A stretch of DNA of 42,860 bases, taken from Bacillus sp. SD075 (GTDB lineage Bacteria; Bacillota; Bacilli; Bacillales; DSM-1321). The translations under genes were made by a program, and so were the position numbers. Within the stretch, counting starts at the first letter, position 1. The number at the start of each line of letters is the position of its first letter. The stretch spans positions 1 through 42,860 of the forward strand of contig NZ_JADILK010000037.1 in the NCBI RefSeq assembly GCF_017355165.1. Reading direction: 5' to 3'. This document shows positions 16,406 to 25,112 of the stretch, in pieces. The notes below the pieces were generated by a model, which was given only the letters and a program-made list of their open reading frames with translations, was not told the origin of the DNA and made no database searches.

Positions 16406-17254
16406 ATGGATAAAAATTTTCATCAAAAACCAATTACTTTTGTTGGTGAAGTCAGTATAAATGTTTTGGATTTAAATAATGCCATTCTGTTTTATCAAGA
16501 AATCATCGGTCTTCAAGTATTGAAGAAAAACGACCGGCAAGCTGTTTTAACGACAGACGGAAAAACCCCGTTGCTGACACTTGAGCAGCCTGCTGATGTG
16601 ATTCCGAAAGAAGGGCGGACGACGGGCTTATATCATTTTGCCCTTTTACTGCCAAGCCGTGCCGATTTATCGATTTTTTTGCGCCATTTACTTCAAACGA
16701 AATATCCATTTGGAGCTGGGGATCATGAAGTGAGTGAAGCGCTGTACATTACCGATCCGGATGGCAATGGCATTGAAGTATACTCTGACCGGCCATCCAC
16801 TGATTGGAGATGGGCCGATGGGGAAGTAGCAATGGGCACGGATCCATTGGATGGGAATGCCCTTCTGAAAGAAAGCAATGAGGAGTGGAGCCAACTGCCT
16901 GCAGGAACCTTAATGGGGCATATACATCTGCATGTAGCCGATTTACGTAAAACGGAGGAGTTTTACATGCAAGGTCTTGGGTTTACTGTCGTGAATCGAT
17001 ATGGAGGAGCGCTCTTTACTTCAACCGGTGGATATCATCATCACATCGGGTTGAACACTTGGAATGGCGTTGGCGCCCCTGCCCCAAAGGAAAATAGTGT
17101 GGGGCTAAACTGGTATACTCTCGTTTTTGCAGATGAAGAAGCGAGAAACAAAGTAATGGAACAACTGAATGGAATCGGGGCTGTCGTCACGGAAAAAGAA
17201 GGGGCTTTCGCTGTAAAAGATCCATCAGGCAATGAGATTCATTTAGTCGTCTGA
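16406..17254 (+). CDS. catE: Catechol-2,3-dioxygenase (VOC family)
   Basis: Extradiol ring-cleavage enzyme that opens catechol with Fe(II) and O2. The 282-residue protein has two glyoxalase/VOC modules. The first (about 10-130) includes DLNNAILFYQEIIGL and TDPDGNGIEVYSDRP. The second (about 165-282) carries the metal-binding pattern with His in GHIHLHVADL, His in YHHHIGLNTW and Glu in DPSGNEIHLV. Length and layout match B. subtilis CatE. It follows catD directly and precedes an azoreductase, giving a small aromatic/quinone detoxification group. Confidence 0.87.
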   Translation: MDKNFHQKPITFVGEVSINVLDLNNAILFYQEIIGLQVLKKNDRQAVLTTDGKTPLLTLEQPADVIPKEGRTTGLYHFALLLPSRADLSIFLRHLLQTKYPFGAGDHEVSEALYITDPDGNGIEVYSDRPSTDWRWADGEVAMGTDPLDGNALLKESNEEWSQLPAGTLMGHIHLHVADLRKTEEFYMQGLGFTVVNRYGGALFTSTGGYHHHIGLNTWNGVGAPAPKENSVGLNWYTLVFADEEARNKVMEQLNGIGAVVTEKEGAFAVKDPSGNEIHLVV

Positions 17255-17292
17255 AATTGTAAGAATTAATGTAGAAAGTAATGGTGGGAATA

Positions 17293-17979
17293 ATGGGATT
17301 CTTAAGTAGAATATTTGGAAATAAAGAAACCGCGGCAGAGGAGAATGGAAAAATGACAAAAGTATTATTCGTCAAAGTGAACGATCGTCCTGCAGAACAG
17401 GCCGTCAGCTCGAAAATGTATGATACCTTCTTGAAAATATATAAAGAGACACACCGTGCAGATGAAGTGACCGAGCTGGATTTATTTAAAGAAGAACTTC
17501 CTTACTATGGAAATACGGCAATTACCGGGTTGTATAAACGTCACCAAGGTCTTGAACTGACAGCCGAAGAGGAAAATGCGGCTAAACTGGTTGACCAATA
17601 TTTAAATCAATTCCTGGCGATGGATAAAGTGGTATTCGCTTTCCCTCTATGGAACTCAACGGTTCCTGCACCGCTAATCACATATCTTTCTTATTTGGCA
17701 CAAGCAGGTAAAATGTTCAATTATACGGCAGAAGGCCCTGTTGGTTATGCTGGTGATAAACAAGTCATGCTATTGAACGCCCGCGGCTCTGATTATGCAT
17801 TAGAAGGGATGGATTCTGCTGAAATGGCCGTGAATTTAGTGAAAACTATCATTGGCTTGTGGGGAATCAACAATCCGGAGGTCGTGGTCATTGAAGGACA
17901 TAATCAGTATCCGGACCGGACACAAAAAATCATTTCGGATGGGTTGGAAAACGTTGCAAAAGCGGCTGAAGCATTCTGA
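17293..17979 (+). CDS. azoR: FMN-dependent NADH-azoreductase
   Basis: A flavodoxin-fold enzyme that reduces azo bonds and quinones by two-electron transfer from NADH. It has the FMN-binding region after beta-1 (FVKVNDRPAEQAVSSKMYDTF), the FAFPLWNSTVPAPL motif and LLNARGSDY. The usual AzoR would begin at MTKVLFVK (ATG 17353). Here an in-frame ATG at 17293 with GGTGGG 5 bases upstream adds about 20 residues (MGFLSRIFGNKE...), and GAGGAG before 17353 also looks usable, so two start forms are possible. B. subtilis azoreductases of this type are under the quinone-sensing YodB/CatR regulators; I saw no clear YodB box. Confidence 0.87.
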   Translation: MGFLSRIFGNKETAAEENGKMTKVLFVKVNDRPAEQAVSSKMYDTFLKIYKETHRADEVTELDLFKEELPYYGNTAITGLYKRHQGLELTAEEENAAKLVDQYLNQFLAMDKVVFAFPLWNSTVPAPLITYLSYLAQAGKMFNYTAEGPVGYAGDKQVMLLNARGSDYALEGMDSAEMAVNLVKTIIGLWGINNPEVVVIEGHNQYPDRTQKIISDGLENVAKAAEAF

Positions 17980-17998
17980 TTCGAAGTGAAGGGAATAG

Positions 17999-18165
17999 CA
18001 GACTGTAGACAAACTTCGTAGAAAAGCGAGTTTGCCTGCAGTTTTTTATTTGAAAAACGTTTCAGTTGATTTCAGAGTGGGTCTCGGCTAGTCAGTTATG
18101 CGGCAGGAGTGTCACAGGTTTCTTCAATCCAGTGAGGATTCCATAAAGCAGAAATAAACCATTAT
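17999..18165 (+). repeat. Dispersed repeat, copy A (terminator-like hairpin plus conserved tail)
   Basis: This segment begins with a hairpin (CAGACTGTAG ... GAGTTTGCCTGCAG then Ts) 20 bases after the azoR stop and continues through AAAACGTTTCAGTTGATTTC and CTCGGCTAGTCAGTTATGCG. A second copy at 26126-26290 is nearly the same throughout. In both places it follows a gene directly, so the hairpin probably serves as terminator. Confidence 0.75.
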
Positions 18166-18218
18166 TAAAAACACGGTTCGGGATGTGACCACTCCAGCCT
18201 CCCATTTTGTTGATATTT

Positions 18219-18250
18219 GAAGGCCCTCACTATCGATGGGGGCCTTCTTT
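18219..18250 (-). terminator. Hairpin downstream of rocR
   Basis: GAAGGCCCTC and the GGGGGCCTTC region form a stem just beyond the rocR 3' end. The T-run is weak on either strand, so termination is only probable. Confidence 0.45.
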
Positions 18251-18262
18251 ATACAGGAATGA

Positions 18263-19675
18263 TTATTTGACCTGATACTTCTTCAAGCGGTATTGAAGAC
18301 TTTGGCGGCTAATATTCAAGGCCTTGGCTGCTTGGGAGATATTCATGCCATGTTCCTTCAATATCTTCTCCAAGTATTGCTTTTCAGTATTGGCGATATA
18401 ATCATCAAGAGATAAGGTTGACTCCTGTAAATCCCCATTTGCATGTGTCTCTTTTCTTTCTGGATGATCGTCTTCCAAATGGGCCTTTTTCCTAAAAAGG
18501 GTCGGAAGGTGGGTGATGGCAATCTTTGTATCGCCTGGTTCCATTAAATTCATGGCCCCCTCAATGATATGTTCAAGTTCCCTTACATTCCCCGGCCAGT
18601 CGTAATCATAAAAAAGCGAGAAGACCTCTTCGCTGATCCCTTCTATATTCAATTCGAACAGAGCGTTGAATTTCTCGATGAAGGATTGCGCCAGCAAAGG
18701 AATATCCTCTTTCCGTTCACGAAGAGGCGGGATGAATAACGAAACGACACTTAATCGGTAGTATAAATCCTTTCGTAAATGATCATTTGAAATGGCATCT
18801 ATCGGATCTTCATTTATCGTTGCAATGACGCGAACGTCAATTTTTTTATCTTTAGTATCCCCGACACGGCGAATCGTCCTTTCTTGAAGGGCCCGTAATA
18901 ATTTCGCTTGCATGTTCGGATTTAATGAGTTGATTTCATCTAGCAGGATGGTACCGCCCTGTGCCTGTTCGAATAATCCAGGCCTTTCAATCGATCCGGT
19001 GAAGGCGCCTTTCTTGGTGCCGAAGAGTATTCCTTCAATTAGACTATCTGGCAGGGCAGCACAGTTTTGGCTGATGAAAGGATGTGTCGAACGGCTGCTG
19101 CCATTATGGATGCTTTGGGCGAAGAGCTCTTTTCCTGTGCCCGTTTCCCCTACGATTAGGATGGAGGATGCCGTTCTGGTCGAGCGCTTGCTCTTTTCTA
19201 TGACTTCCAAGAAATTTTCACTTGTTCCGATGATGCTGTCAAACGTATATTTGGTATCGCCTTTATTTAAGATATTATCCTTAATGATTCTTTCAAGATT
19301 CGTTATATCCTTTGCCACCTCAATGGCTCCGATGATATTTTGCTTCGGATCCAAAATCGGAAACGTATTATTGATTGTGGTAATTTCCTGTCCTAGATTA
19401 TTGAAGTAGGTCTGCTTCGAGTTTTCGGTTGCCTTACCCGAATGAAGTGCCCTTATTAATGTACTCTCCGTTTCTTCCTTGAATTTAAAGATTTCGTGAA
19501 TCTTCTTCCCTAATACTTCTTCTGAATCCATTCCTTCAATTCCTGCCATTTTCTTGTTATATACAATGGTTCGCCCTTTTATATCAATTATATGTATCCC
19601 AATGTCGATTACATCCACAAGCGAGTAGAGGATGGATTGGAATCCTTCTATTTTAATGATTTGATCTAAATACAT
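18263..19675 (-). CDS. rocR: RocR-type sigma-54-dependent activator
   Basis: Enhancer-binding activator of arginine/ornithine catabolism. The 470-residue protein has a PAS-type sensor domain (about 1-130), a central AAA+ domain with Walker A VGETGTGKE and Walker B GGTILLDEIN, the arginine-rich end PPLRERKEDIP, and a C-terminal Fis-type helix-turn-helix (MNISQAAKALNISRQSLQYR). The sigma-54 contact loop reads GAFTGS where GAFTGA is usual. GGAGG 5-6 bases before ATG 19675 sets the start; the longer frame to 19756 overlaps the operator palindromes. It is divergent from rocA-rocD-rocG, whose promoter is of the sigma-54 class. Confidence 0.92.
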   Translation of the reverse strand: MYLDQIIKIEGFQSILYSLVDVIDIGIHIIDIKGRTIVYNKKMAGIEGMDSEEVLGKKIHEIFKFKEETESTLIRALHSGKATENSKQTYFNNLGQEITTINNTFPILDPKQNIIGAIEVAKDITNLERIIKDNILNKGDTKYTFDSIIGTSENFLEVIEKSKRSTRTASSILIVGETGTGKELFAQSIHNGSSRSTHPFISQNCAALPDSLIEGILFGTKKGAFTGSIERPGLFEQAQGGTILLDEINSLNPNMQAKLLRALQERTIRRVGDTKDKKIDVRVIATINEDPIDAISNDHLRKDLYYRLSVVSLFIPPLRERKEDIPLLAQSFIEKFNALFELNIEGISEEVFSLFYDYDWPGNVRELEHIIEGAMNLMEPGDTKIAITHLPTLFRKKAHLEDDHPERKETHANGDLQESTLSLDDYIANTEKQYLEKILKEHGMNISQAAKALNISRQSLQYRLKKYQVK

Positions 19676-19732
19676 GAATGCCTCCCGTTTTTCTTCTTTT
19701 CTTAGAGCTATTGTAGAGGAATTGAAGCAAAG

Positions 19733-19790
19733 GTGCAAATAAAATTTGCACAGCAAGATTTTTTTGCATCGAAGTGCAAAGATATTTTGC
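19733..19790. promoter_or_regulatory. Cluster of three RocR-type upstream activating palindromes
   Basis: Three TGCAAA/TTTGCA palindromes lie together: GTGCAAATAAAATTTGCAC (19733-19751), TTTGCA-N6-TGCAAA (19763-19780) and GCAAAGATATTTTGC (19776-19790), the last two overlapping. They resemble the TGCAAA-type UAS of B. subtilis roc operons. They are 200-260 bases upstream of the rocA-proximal sigma-54 promoter and 40-110 bases upstream of the distal one. Confidence 0.7.
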
Positions 19791-19829
19791 GGAAAAGGTG
19801 AAAAAATGCTGTTTTTTATGTTTTTCTAT

Positions 19830-19847
19830 TTGGCGTGAATCTTGCAT
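19830..19847 (+). promoter_or_regulatory. Distal sigma-54 (-24/-12) promoter
   Basis: TTGGCGT-GAATC-TTGCAT has GG and GC 12 bases apart, as required for sigma-54. The -24 element deviates from TGGCAC at the last bases. It points toward rocA and lies 160 bases upstream of a better match. Confidence 0.55.
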
Positions 19848-19900
19848 TAATAAAAAGTGTCAGGTTTAAGCGACAAAAAAATGGAGTAGAGCAAAAAATA

Positions 19901-19963
19901 ATGGCATACTATGTCGATTTTGCCCCATTAGTGCTGAATTTCATTGCATATTTCAAGAAATAA
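19901..19963 (+). CDS. Possible 20-residue leader peptide between the two sigma-54 promoters
   Basis: ATG 19901 opens a short frame (MAYYVDFAPL..., ending FKK) closed by TAA at 19961. A GGAG at 19883-19886 is 14 bases away, so translation would be weak. The peptide is hydrophobic and aromatic. It could be chance; the only support is its position between two promoters. Confidence 0.2.
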   Translation: MAYYVDFAPLVLNFIAYFKK

Positions 19964-19990
19964 CTTTATTTTTTTAAAAAAATGAAAAAG

Positions 19991-20008
19991 TTGGCACGGA
20001 ACTTGCTT
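19991..20008 (+). promoter_or_regulatory. Proximal sigma-54 (-24/-12) promoter of rocADG
   Basis: TTGGCACGGAACTTGCTT contains TGGCAC, a 5-nt spacer and TTGC, an excellent sigma-54 match. Transcription is expected near 20017, about 43 bases before the rocA ATG, which has GGGAGATGAG as ribosome site. Confidence 0.88.
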
Positions 20009-20059
20009 GTTATATTAGGGAGACGTAAAAAAACATAAACTTTAGGGAGATGAGCCATA

Positions 20060-21607
20060 ATGGTCCAACCATATAAACACGAACCATTTACTAATTTTAA
20101 AATCGAAGAAAACAATAAAGCTTTTCAAGCGGCATTGAATGATGTAGCTAATGATTTAGGGAAGAAATATCCGCTGATCATTAATGGTGAAAAAGTGTTT
20201 ACTGATGAAGTCATTACCTCTGTAAACCCAGCAAATAAAGAAGAAGTTATTGGAACCGTATCAAAAGCGAATAAGGATCTTGCTGAGCAAGCGATGCAAG
20301 CGGCAGATAAGACATTCCAGACTTGGAGAAAAGCGAAAGCGGAAGTGCGTGCTAATATTTTATTCAGGGCTGCAGCCATCGTTCGGAGAAGAAAACACTA
20401 TTTTTCGGCTCTATTAGTTAAAGAAGCAGGAAAACCTTGGAATGAAGCGGATGCAGATACAGCGGAAGCGATCGACTTCATGGAATACTATGCACGTCAA
20501 ATGCTTAAGCTTAAAGACGGCATGCCAGTGGAGAGCCGTCCGATTGAACACAATGCTTTCAATTATATTCCGCTTGGTGTCGGTGTCATCATCTCACCTT
20601 GGAACTTCCCGTTTGCGATCATGGCAGGCATGACGACGGCGGCTCTTGTTTCAGGCAATACGGTCTTATTGAAACCAGCCAGTACAACACCGGTCATTGC
20701 AGCTAAATTCATTGAAGTGTTGGAAGAAGCTGGATTGCCTGCAGGAGTTGTGAATTTCATCCCAGGAAGCGGTGCTGAAGTTGGCGATTATTTGGTAGAT
20801 CATCCTCGTACACGTTTCATCAGCTTTACCGGATCTCGTGATGTTGGAATCCGTATTTATGAGCGTGCGTCAAAAGTTCATGAAGGCCAAATCTGGTTAA
20901 AGCGTGTCATCGCTGAAATGGGCGGTAAAGATACGATCGTTGTTGATAAAGAGGCTGATCTGGAATTGGCGGCACAATCAATCGTCGCTTCTGCATTCGG
21001 ATTCTCCGGTCAAAAATGTTCTGCTTGTTCACGTACCGTCGTCGTGGAGGATGTATATGACCAAGTCTTGAATCGTGTCATTGAATTAACGAAAGAAAAA
21101 ACAGTCGGCGAACCAACGGATGCAAACAACTTTATGGGTCCCGTTATCGATCAAGCAGCTTACGATAAAGTCATGAGCTACGTTGAAATCGGTAAAAAAG
21201 AAGGAAAACTTGTTGCAGGGGGAGAAGGAGACAATTCAAAAGGTTTCTTCATCCAGCCAACGATCATTGCCGATGTGGATGAGAACGCACGAGTCATGAA
21301 AGAAGAGATATTCGGACCAGTTGTTGCGTTCTGTAAGGCAAAAGATTTCAATCATGCAATCGAGATTGCCAATAATACGGATTATGGATTAACGGGTGCG
21401 GTCATCTCGAACAATATTGAACATATCGAACAAGCGCGTGAGGATTTCCACGTAGGTAACTTGTACTTCAATCGCGGCTGTACTGGTGCCATTGTAGGAT
21501 ACCAACCATTTGGCGGATTCAATATGTCAGGTACAGATTCAAAAGCGGGCGGTCCTGATTATTTAGTTCTTCATCTTCAAGGGAAAACAACATCTGAAAC
21601 GCTATAA
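20060..21607 (+). CDS. rocA: L-glutamate gamma-semialdehyde dehydrogenase (1-pyrroline-5-carboxylate dehydrogenase)
   Basis: NAD-dependent aldehyde dehydrogenase converting glutamate semialdehyde to glutamate, the step after ornithine aminotransferase and in proline breakdown. The 515-residue protein has the cofactor-site stretch [18 protein letters not shown], the general-base Glu in AEMGGKDTI (near 290) and the catalytic Cys in [10 protein letters not shown] (near 320). It is the first gene after the proximal sigma-54 promoter, followed by rocD and rocG on one strand with 18-22 base gaps, so they form one operon. Confidence 0.95.
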   Translation: MVQPYKHEPFTNFKIEENNKAFQAALNDVANDLGKKYPLIINGEKVFTDEVITSVNPANKEEVIGTVSKANKDLAEQAMQAADKTFQTWRKAKAEVRANILFRAAAIVRRRKHYFSALLVKEAGKPWNEADADTAEAIDFMEYYARQMLKLKDGMPVESRPIEHNAFNYIPLGVGVIISPWNFPFAIMAGMTTAALVSGNTVLLKPASTTPVIAAKFIEVLEEAGLPAGVVNFIPGSGAEVGDYLVDHPRTRFISFTGSRDVGIRIYERASKVHEGQIWLKRVIAEMGGKDTIVVDKEADLELAAQSIVASAFGFSGQKCSACSRTVVVEDVYDQVLNRVIELTKEKTVGEPTDANNFMGPVIDQAAYDKVMSYVEIGKKEGKLVAGGEGDNSKGFFIQPTIIADVDENARVMKEEIFGPVVAFCKAKDFNHAIEIANNTDYGLTGAVISNNIEHIEQAREDFHVGNLYFNRGCTGAIVGYQPFGGFNMSGTDSKAGGPDYLVLHLQGKTTSETL

Positions 21608-21625
21608 ATTTTAGGGGGAATCAAC

Positions 21626-22819
21626 ATGACAACATTAACGGAAAAATTAATCGAGCAAACAGAACAATACGGTGCAAACAATTATAATCCACTTCCAATT
21701 GTGATTTCGAAGGCAGAAGGAGTTTGGGTGGAAGACCCTGAAGGCAACAAATATATGGATATGCTTAGTGCCTATTCAGCAGTGAACCAAGGCCACAGGC
21801 ATCCGAAAATCATCGACGAATTAAAAAAACAAGCTGATCGCGTAACATTAACGTCCCGTGCATTCCATAGTGATAAATTAGGCCCATGGTATGAAATGGT
21901 TTCACGCATTACGCAAAAAGACATGGCGCTGCCTATGAATACGGGTGCTGAAGCCGTTGAAACAGCAATCAAAGCTGTTAGACGCTGGGGTTATGATGTT
22001 AAGGGAATCGCGGAAAACCAAGCTGAAATCATTGCGTGTATCGGAAACTTCCATGGCCGTACGATGGCGGCAGTGTCCTTGTCATCCGATGAGGAATATA
22101 GAAGGGGATTTGGACCGATGCTGCCAGGGATCAAGCTAATCCCTTATGGCGATCTCCATGCATTGAAAGAAGCGATTACACCGCAAACTGCAGGGTTTTT
22201 AATCGAACCGATTCAAGGTGAAGCAGGAATCATCATACCGCCACAAGGATTCCTAAAAGAAGCTTACGACTTATGTAAAGAAAATAATGTCCTATTCGTA
22301 TCTGATGAAATTCAGTCAGGACTTGGACGTTCAGGAAAAATGTTCGCCTCTGACTGGGATGGAGTAGTTCCGGATATGTACATTTTAGGTAAGGCGCTGG
22401 GCGGCGGGGTTTTCCCAATCTCTTGCGTAGCTGCAAACCGTGAAATCCTTGGCGTATTCAACCCTGGTTCACATGGTTCTACATTCGGCGGCAATCCATT
22501 GGCATGTGCGGTCTCCATCGCTTCATTGGAAGTCCTTGAAGAAGAGAAGCTTGCGGAACGTTCATTGGAGCTTGGACAATACTTTATGGATAGTTTAAAA
22601 GAAATCAAGAATCCAATGATTAAAGATATCCGCGGCAGAGGCTTATTCATCGGAGTCGAATTAACAGAAGCAGCAAGACCTTATTGTGAGCAGCTTAAAG
22701 AAGAAAAACTGTTATGTAAAGAGACACATGATACAGTCATCCGTTTTGCTCCGCCATTAGTGATTACAAAAGAAGACTTGGATTGGGCAATCGAACGCAT
22801 CAAAAGAGTTTTATCCTAA
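21626..22819 (+). CDS. rocD: Ornithine aminotransferase
   Basis: PLP enzyme moving the delta-amino group of ornithine to 2-oxoglutarate, giving glutamate semialdehyde for RocA. The 397-residue class-III aminotransferase shows [20 protein letters not shown], the EPIQGEAGI segment, the Asp in [13 protein letters not shown] that pairs with the PLP ring, and the PLP Lys in [13 protein letters not shown] near 255. AGGGGGAAT precedes ATG 21626. It sits between rocA and rocG in one operon. Confidence 0.95.
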   Translation: MTTLTEKLIEQTEQYGANNYNPLPIVISKAEGVWVEDPEGNKYMDMLSAYSAVNQGHRHPKIIDELKKQADRVTLTSRAFHSDKLGPWYEMVSRITQKDMALPMNTGAEAVETAIKAVRRWGYDVKGIAENQAEIIACIGNFHGRTMAAVSLSSDEEYRRGFGPMLPGIKLIPYGDLHALKEAITPQTAGFLIEPIQGEAGIIIPPQGFLKEAYDLCKENNVLFVSDEIQSGLGRSGKMFASDWDGVVPDMYILGKALGGGVFPISCVAANREILGVFNPGSHGSTFGGNPLACAVSIASLEVLEEEKLAERSLELGQYFMDSLKEIKNPMIKDIRGRGLFIGVELTEAARPYCEQLKEEKLLCKETHDTVIRFAPPLVITKEDLDWAIERIKRVLS

Positions 22820-22841
22820 TATACCTATGAGGTGAATTCCA

Positions 22842-24107
22842 TTGAGTACAACGATCAAAGAAGAAAAAGAAACTGCTAGTTTACTTGATTCAACACAGGT
22901 CGTAATCAAGGAGGCGCTGGATAAGCTGGGCTATTCTGAAGAAGTGTTCGAGCTTTTGAAGGAACCTCTGCGGATGCTGACCGTCCGGATTCCAATTAAG
23001 ATGGATGACAATACGACGAAGATTTTCACTGGATACCGTGCCCAGCACAACGATGCTGTCGGTCCGACGAAAGGTGGAATCCGTTTTCATCCCGAAGTCG
23101 ATGAGGAAGAAGTCAAAGCGCTTTCAATGTGGATGAGTTTGAAATGCGGAATCGTGAATCTGCCATATGGCGGTGGAAAAGGCGGCATCATCTGTGATCC
23201 ACGCCAAATGTCCATTGGTGAATTGGAAAGGCTTAGCCGTGGATACGTTCGGGCAATCAGCCAAATAGTGGGGCCCACTAAAGATATTCCAGCCCCGGAT
23301 GTTTATACGAATTCACAAATCATGGCATGGATGATGGATGAGTACAGTAGAATAAGAGAACACGATTCTCCTGGTTTCATTACAGGTAAGCCACTGGTAC
23401 TGGGCGGTTCGCACGGTAGGGAAAAGGCGACTGCACAAGGTGTCACCATCTGTATCGAGGAAGCGGCAAAGCGTAAGGGCATAGAATTGAATGGTGCACG
23501 CATCATCGTCCAAGGATTTGGGAATGCTGGAAGCTTTTTAGCCAAATTCATGCATGATGCAGGTGCGAATGTGATTGGAATATCGGACGCATATGGTGCC
23601 ATATATAACCCGGATGGTCTGGATATCGATTACTTACTGGATAAAAGGGATAGCTTTGGAACGGTAACGACACTATTCGATAATAAAATCACCAATCAGG
23701 AACTTCTGGAACAAGATTGTGATATTTTAGTGCCTGCTGCGATTTCCAATCAAATCACCAAAGAAAATGCACATCTTATCAAAGCCCAAATTGTCGTGGA
23801 GGCAGCTAATGGACCTACCACATTGGAGGCAACCAAGATCTTGACGGAACGCAATGTGCTTCTCGTACCAGATGTATTGGCAAGTTCAGGCGGTGTGACA
23901 GTTTCTTACTTTGAATGGGTTCAAAATAATCAAGGGTATTATTGGGAAGATGCAGAAGTCCAAACCAAATTAAAAGAGTTATTGGTCCATTCATTTAATC
24001 AAGTATATGAAATGTCCGAGACAAGAAAAGTGGATATGAGGCTGGCAGCGTATATGGTGGGTGTAAGAAAAATGGCAGAAGCCTCGATATTCCGCGGCTG
24101 GGTATAA
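22842..24107 (+). CDS. rocG: NAD-dependent glutamate dehydrogenase
   Basis: Deaminates glutamate to 2-oxoglutarate, completing arginine breakdown to a TCA intermediate. The 421-residue protein has the substrate-site segments GGIRFHPEV and LPYGGGKGGI with the catalytic Lys, PAPDVYTNSQIMAWMMDEYS, and the Rossmann stretch IVQGFGNAGSFLAKF. It starts with TTG 22842 after GAGGTGAATT. In B. subtilis rocG is a separate unit with its own enhancer; here it is third in the rocADG run, so RocR and sigma-54 would control all three steps at once. GudB is an alternative name; the context favours RocG. Confidence 0.93.
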   Translation: MSTTIKEEKETASLLDSTQVVIKEALDKLGYSEEVFELLKEPLRMLTVRIPIKMDDNTTKIFTGYRAQHNDAVGPTKGGIRFHPEVDEEEVKALSMWMSLKCGIVNLPYGGGKGGIICDPRQMSIGELERLSRGYVRAISQIVGPTKDIPAPDVYTNSQIMAWMMDEYSRIREHDSPGFITGKPLVLGGSHGREKATAQGVTICIEEAAKRKGIELNGARIIVQGFGNAGSFLAKFMHDAGANVIGISDAYGAIYNPDGLDIDYLLDKRDSFGTVTTLFDNKITNQELLEQDCDILVPAAISNQITKENAHLIKAQIVVEAANGPTTLEATKILTERNVLLVPDVLASSGGVTVSYFEWVQNNQGYYWEDAEVQTKLKELLVHSFNQVYEMSETRKVDMRLAAYMVGVRKMAEASIFRGWV

Positions 24108-24144
24108 GCTATAGTCTCATAATGGGGAGTGGAGGAGTGATTCC

Positions 24145-24399
24145 GTGTTAAAACCGATCCATACCATCGAGTGTGCTCAGGGTGGGACCGTCGAACAAGT
24201 TTACGTTCAAAAGAATTCCTATGTTTATGAATGGGAGAGGCTCTTTTTAGTGAAGACGGAAGATGGGAAATTGATTGATGTTTCAATAGGTGCCAGTGGT
24301 CACATTACTGAAATTAATGTTTCGGCAGGGGATCCTATAAATAGAAAGCTTCCTTTAGCTTTGCTCCAAGACGATTTTGTTATAACTGGCTCTGATTGA
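24145..24399 (+). CDS. Orphan biotin/lipoyl-like domain protein lacking the modified lysine motif
   Basis: An 84-residue protein that looks like a single lipoyl/biotinyl beta-barrel: GGTVEQVYVQKNSYVYEWERLF, then GHITEINVSAGDPI and a final hydrophobic LPLALLQ. The hairpin that carries MKM or DKA in modified domains reads TEDGKLIDVS, with a Lys displaced by one position, so it is probably not biotinylated or lipoylated. GTG 24145 follows a strong GGAGGAG. It lies 37 bases after rocG and before the operon terminator, hence in the roc operon by position. Its function is unknown to me. Confidence 0.7.
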   Translation: MLKPIHTIECAQGGTVEQVYVQKNSYVYEWERLFLVKTEDGKLIDVSIGASGHITEINVSAGDPINRKLPLALLQDDFVITGSD

Positions 24400-24407
24400 T
24401 TCTAGGA

Positions 24408-24460
24408 AAGAGGGTGTTCCCAAGGCGGATGCGATTCGGCTTTGGGAGGCTCTTTTTTTT
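24408..24460 (+). terminator. Terminator of the roc operon
   Basis: A long imperfect hairpin (AAGAG ... TTCCCAA paired with TTGGGA ... CTCTT) is followed by eight Ts. Confidence 0.85.
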
Positions 24461-24512
24461 GTTATGATCATTTAGAGGGTGACGACAAAGCCAGGAAAAG
24501 TTTGAAAGTCCG

Positions 24513-24660
24513 ATGATCGTGAACAAAGCCTATAAATCTCGAATCTATCCGACTAAAGAACAGCTTCCCAGCGTAGGAACTACGGGAATAGCCTAATTAA
24601 AAATTGGCTGATAGGCTAATGTTCTTGGGAATCCCGTACTTCAATCAGAGTGTAAGGCCT
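24513..24660 (+). pseudogene. Internally deleted TnpB (IS200/IS605-type) remnant with degenerate right end
   Basis: ATG 24513 opens a 27-codon frame starting MIVNKAYKSRIYPTKEQ, the usual TnpB N-terminus, joined to PSVGTTGIA and a stop, which resembles a TnpB C-terminus. The whole catalytic RuvC-like part (about 350 residues) is missing. Downstream, GTTCTTGGGAATCCCGTACT followed by TCAATCAGAGTGT resembles the conserved right end of such elements, where the omega-RNA scaffold and end hairpin lie, but its stem is damaged. It is a dead relic. Confidence 0.6.
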
Positions 24661-25112
24661 ATAAGCAGTTCAACCAAGCTGTTCCAAAGATTTTTAGGAT
24701 AGAATCCAAGAGACGAATCATCTTGCCGAGAAGAAAAAAGGAACTGGATTAATGAAAATACATTTAAAGGTAAATAAAGGCGCCTTTGCTAACCGAACAC
24801 CTTAACTGTATGGTTTCGCGAAGGTATTTTAATTTGGAAGGGCATATTGCCATATTCCCTTTCATAAACTGTTATGGAACAAACAAGCCAGTATCCCCAG
24901 GGCAAGAAAGGTGTTGAACATGGTTGCTCGAAAACGGGTAAACCGCTTGACTCTATCCGTGTGTGTTTTCTGGGGATTTAAGCCAGCGGCTTGAATACGG
25001 TGTGAGATTTAGACATCAAATTAATAGTGGTTTTTCTGAATGGATGCATATTTACAATAAAAAAGGAACATTCAGAATTCCGCCATTTAAAAAAGGGGAG
25101 TTAAGTCAGCGT
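24661..25112. other. Gene-free stretch downstream of the TnpB remnant
   Basis: About 450 bases with many stops in all frames. The only regularity I see is a short inverted pair, TCCCCAG near 24895 and CTGGGGA near 24972. The frame running into the next gene from 24963 has no ribosome site and no family resemblance before 25113. Confidence 0.4.

Noticed and set aside
15983..17292. Search for a YodB/CatR operator before catD or azoR
   Set aside because: I found no convincing palindrome of that type; regulation of catDE-azoR stays unassigned.
24963..25112. 50-residue N-terminal extension of the DUF975 protein
   Set aside because: No family resemblance and no ribosome site; the family start fits ATG 25113.
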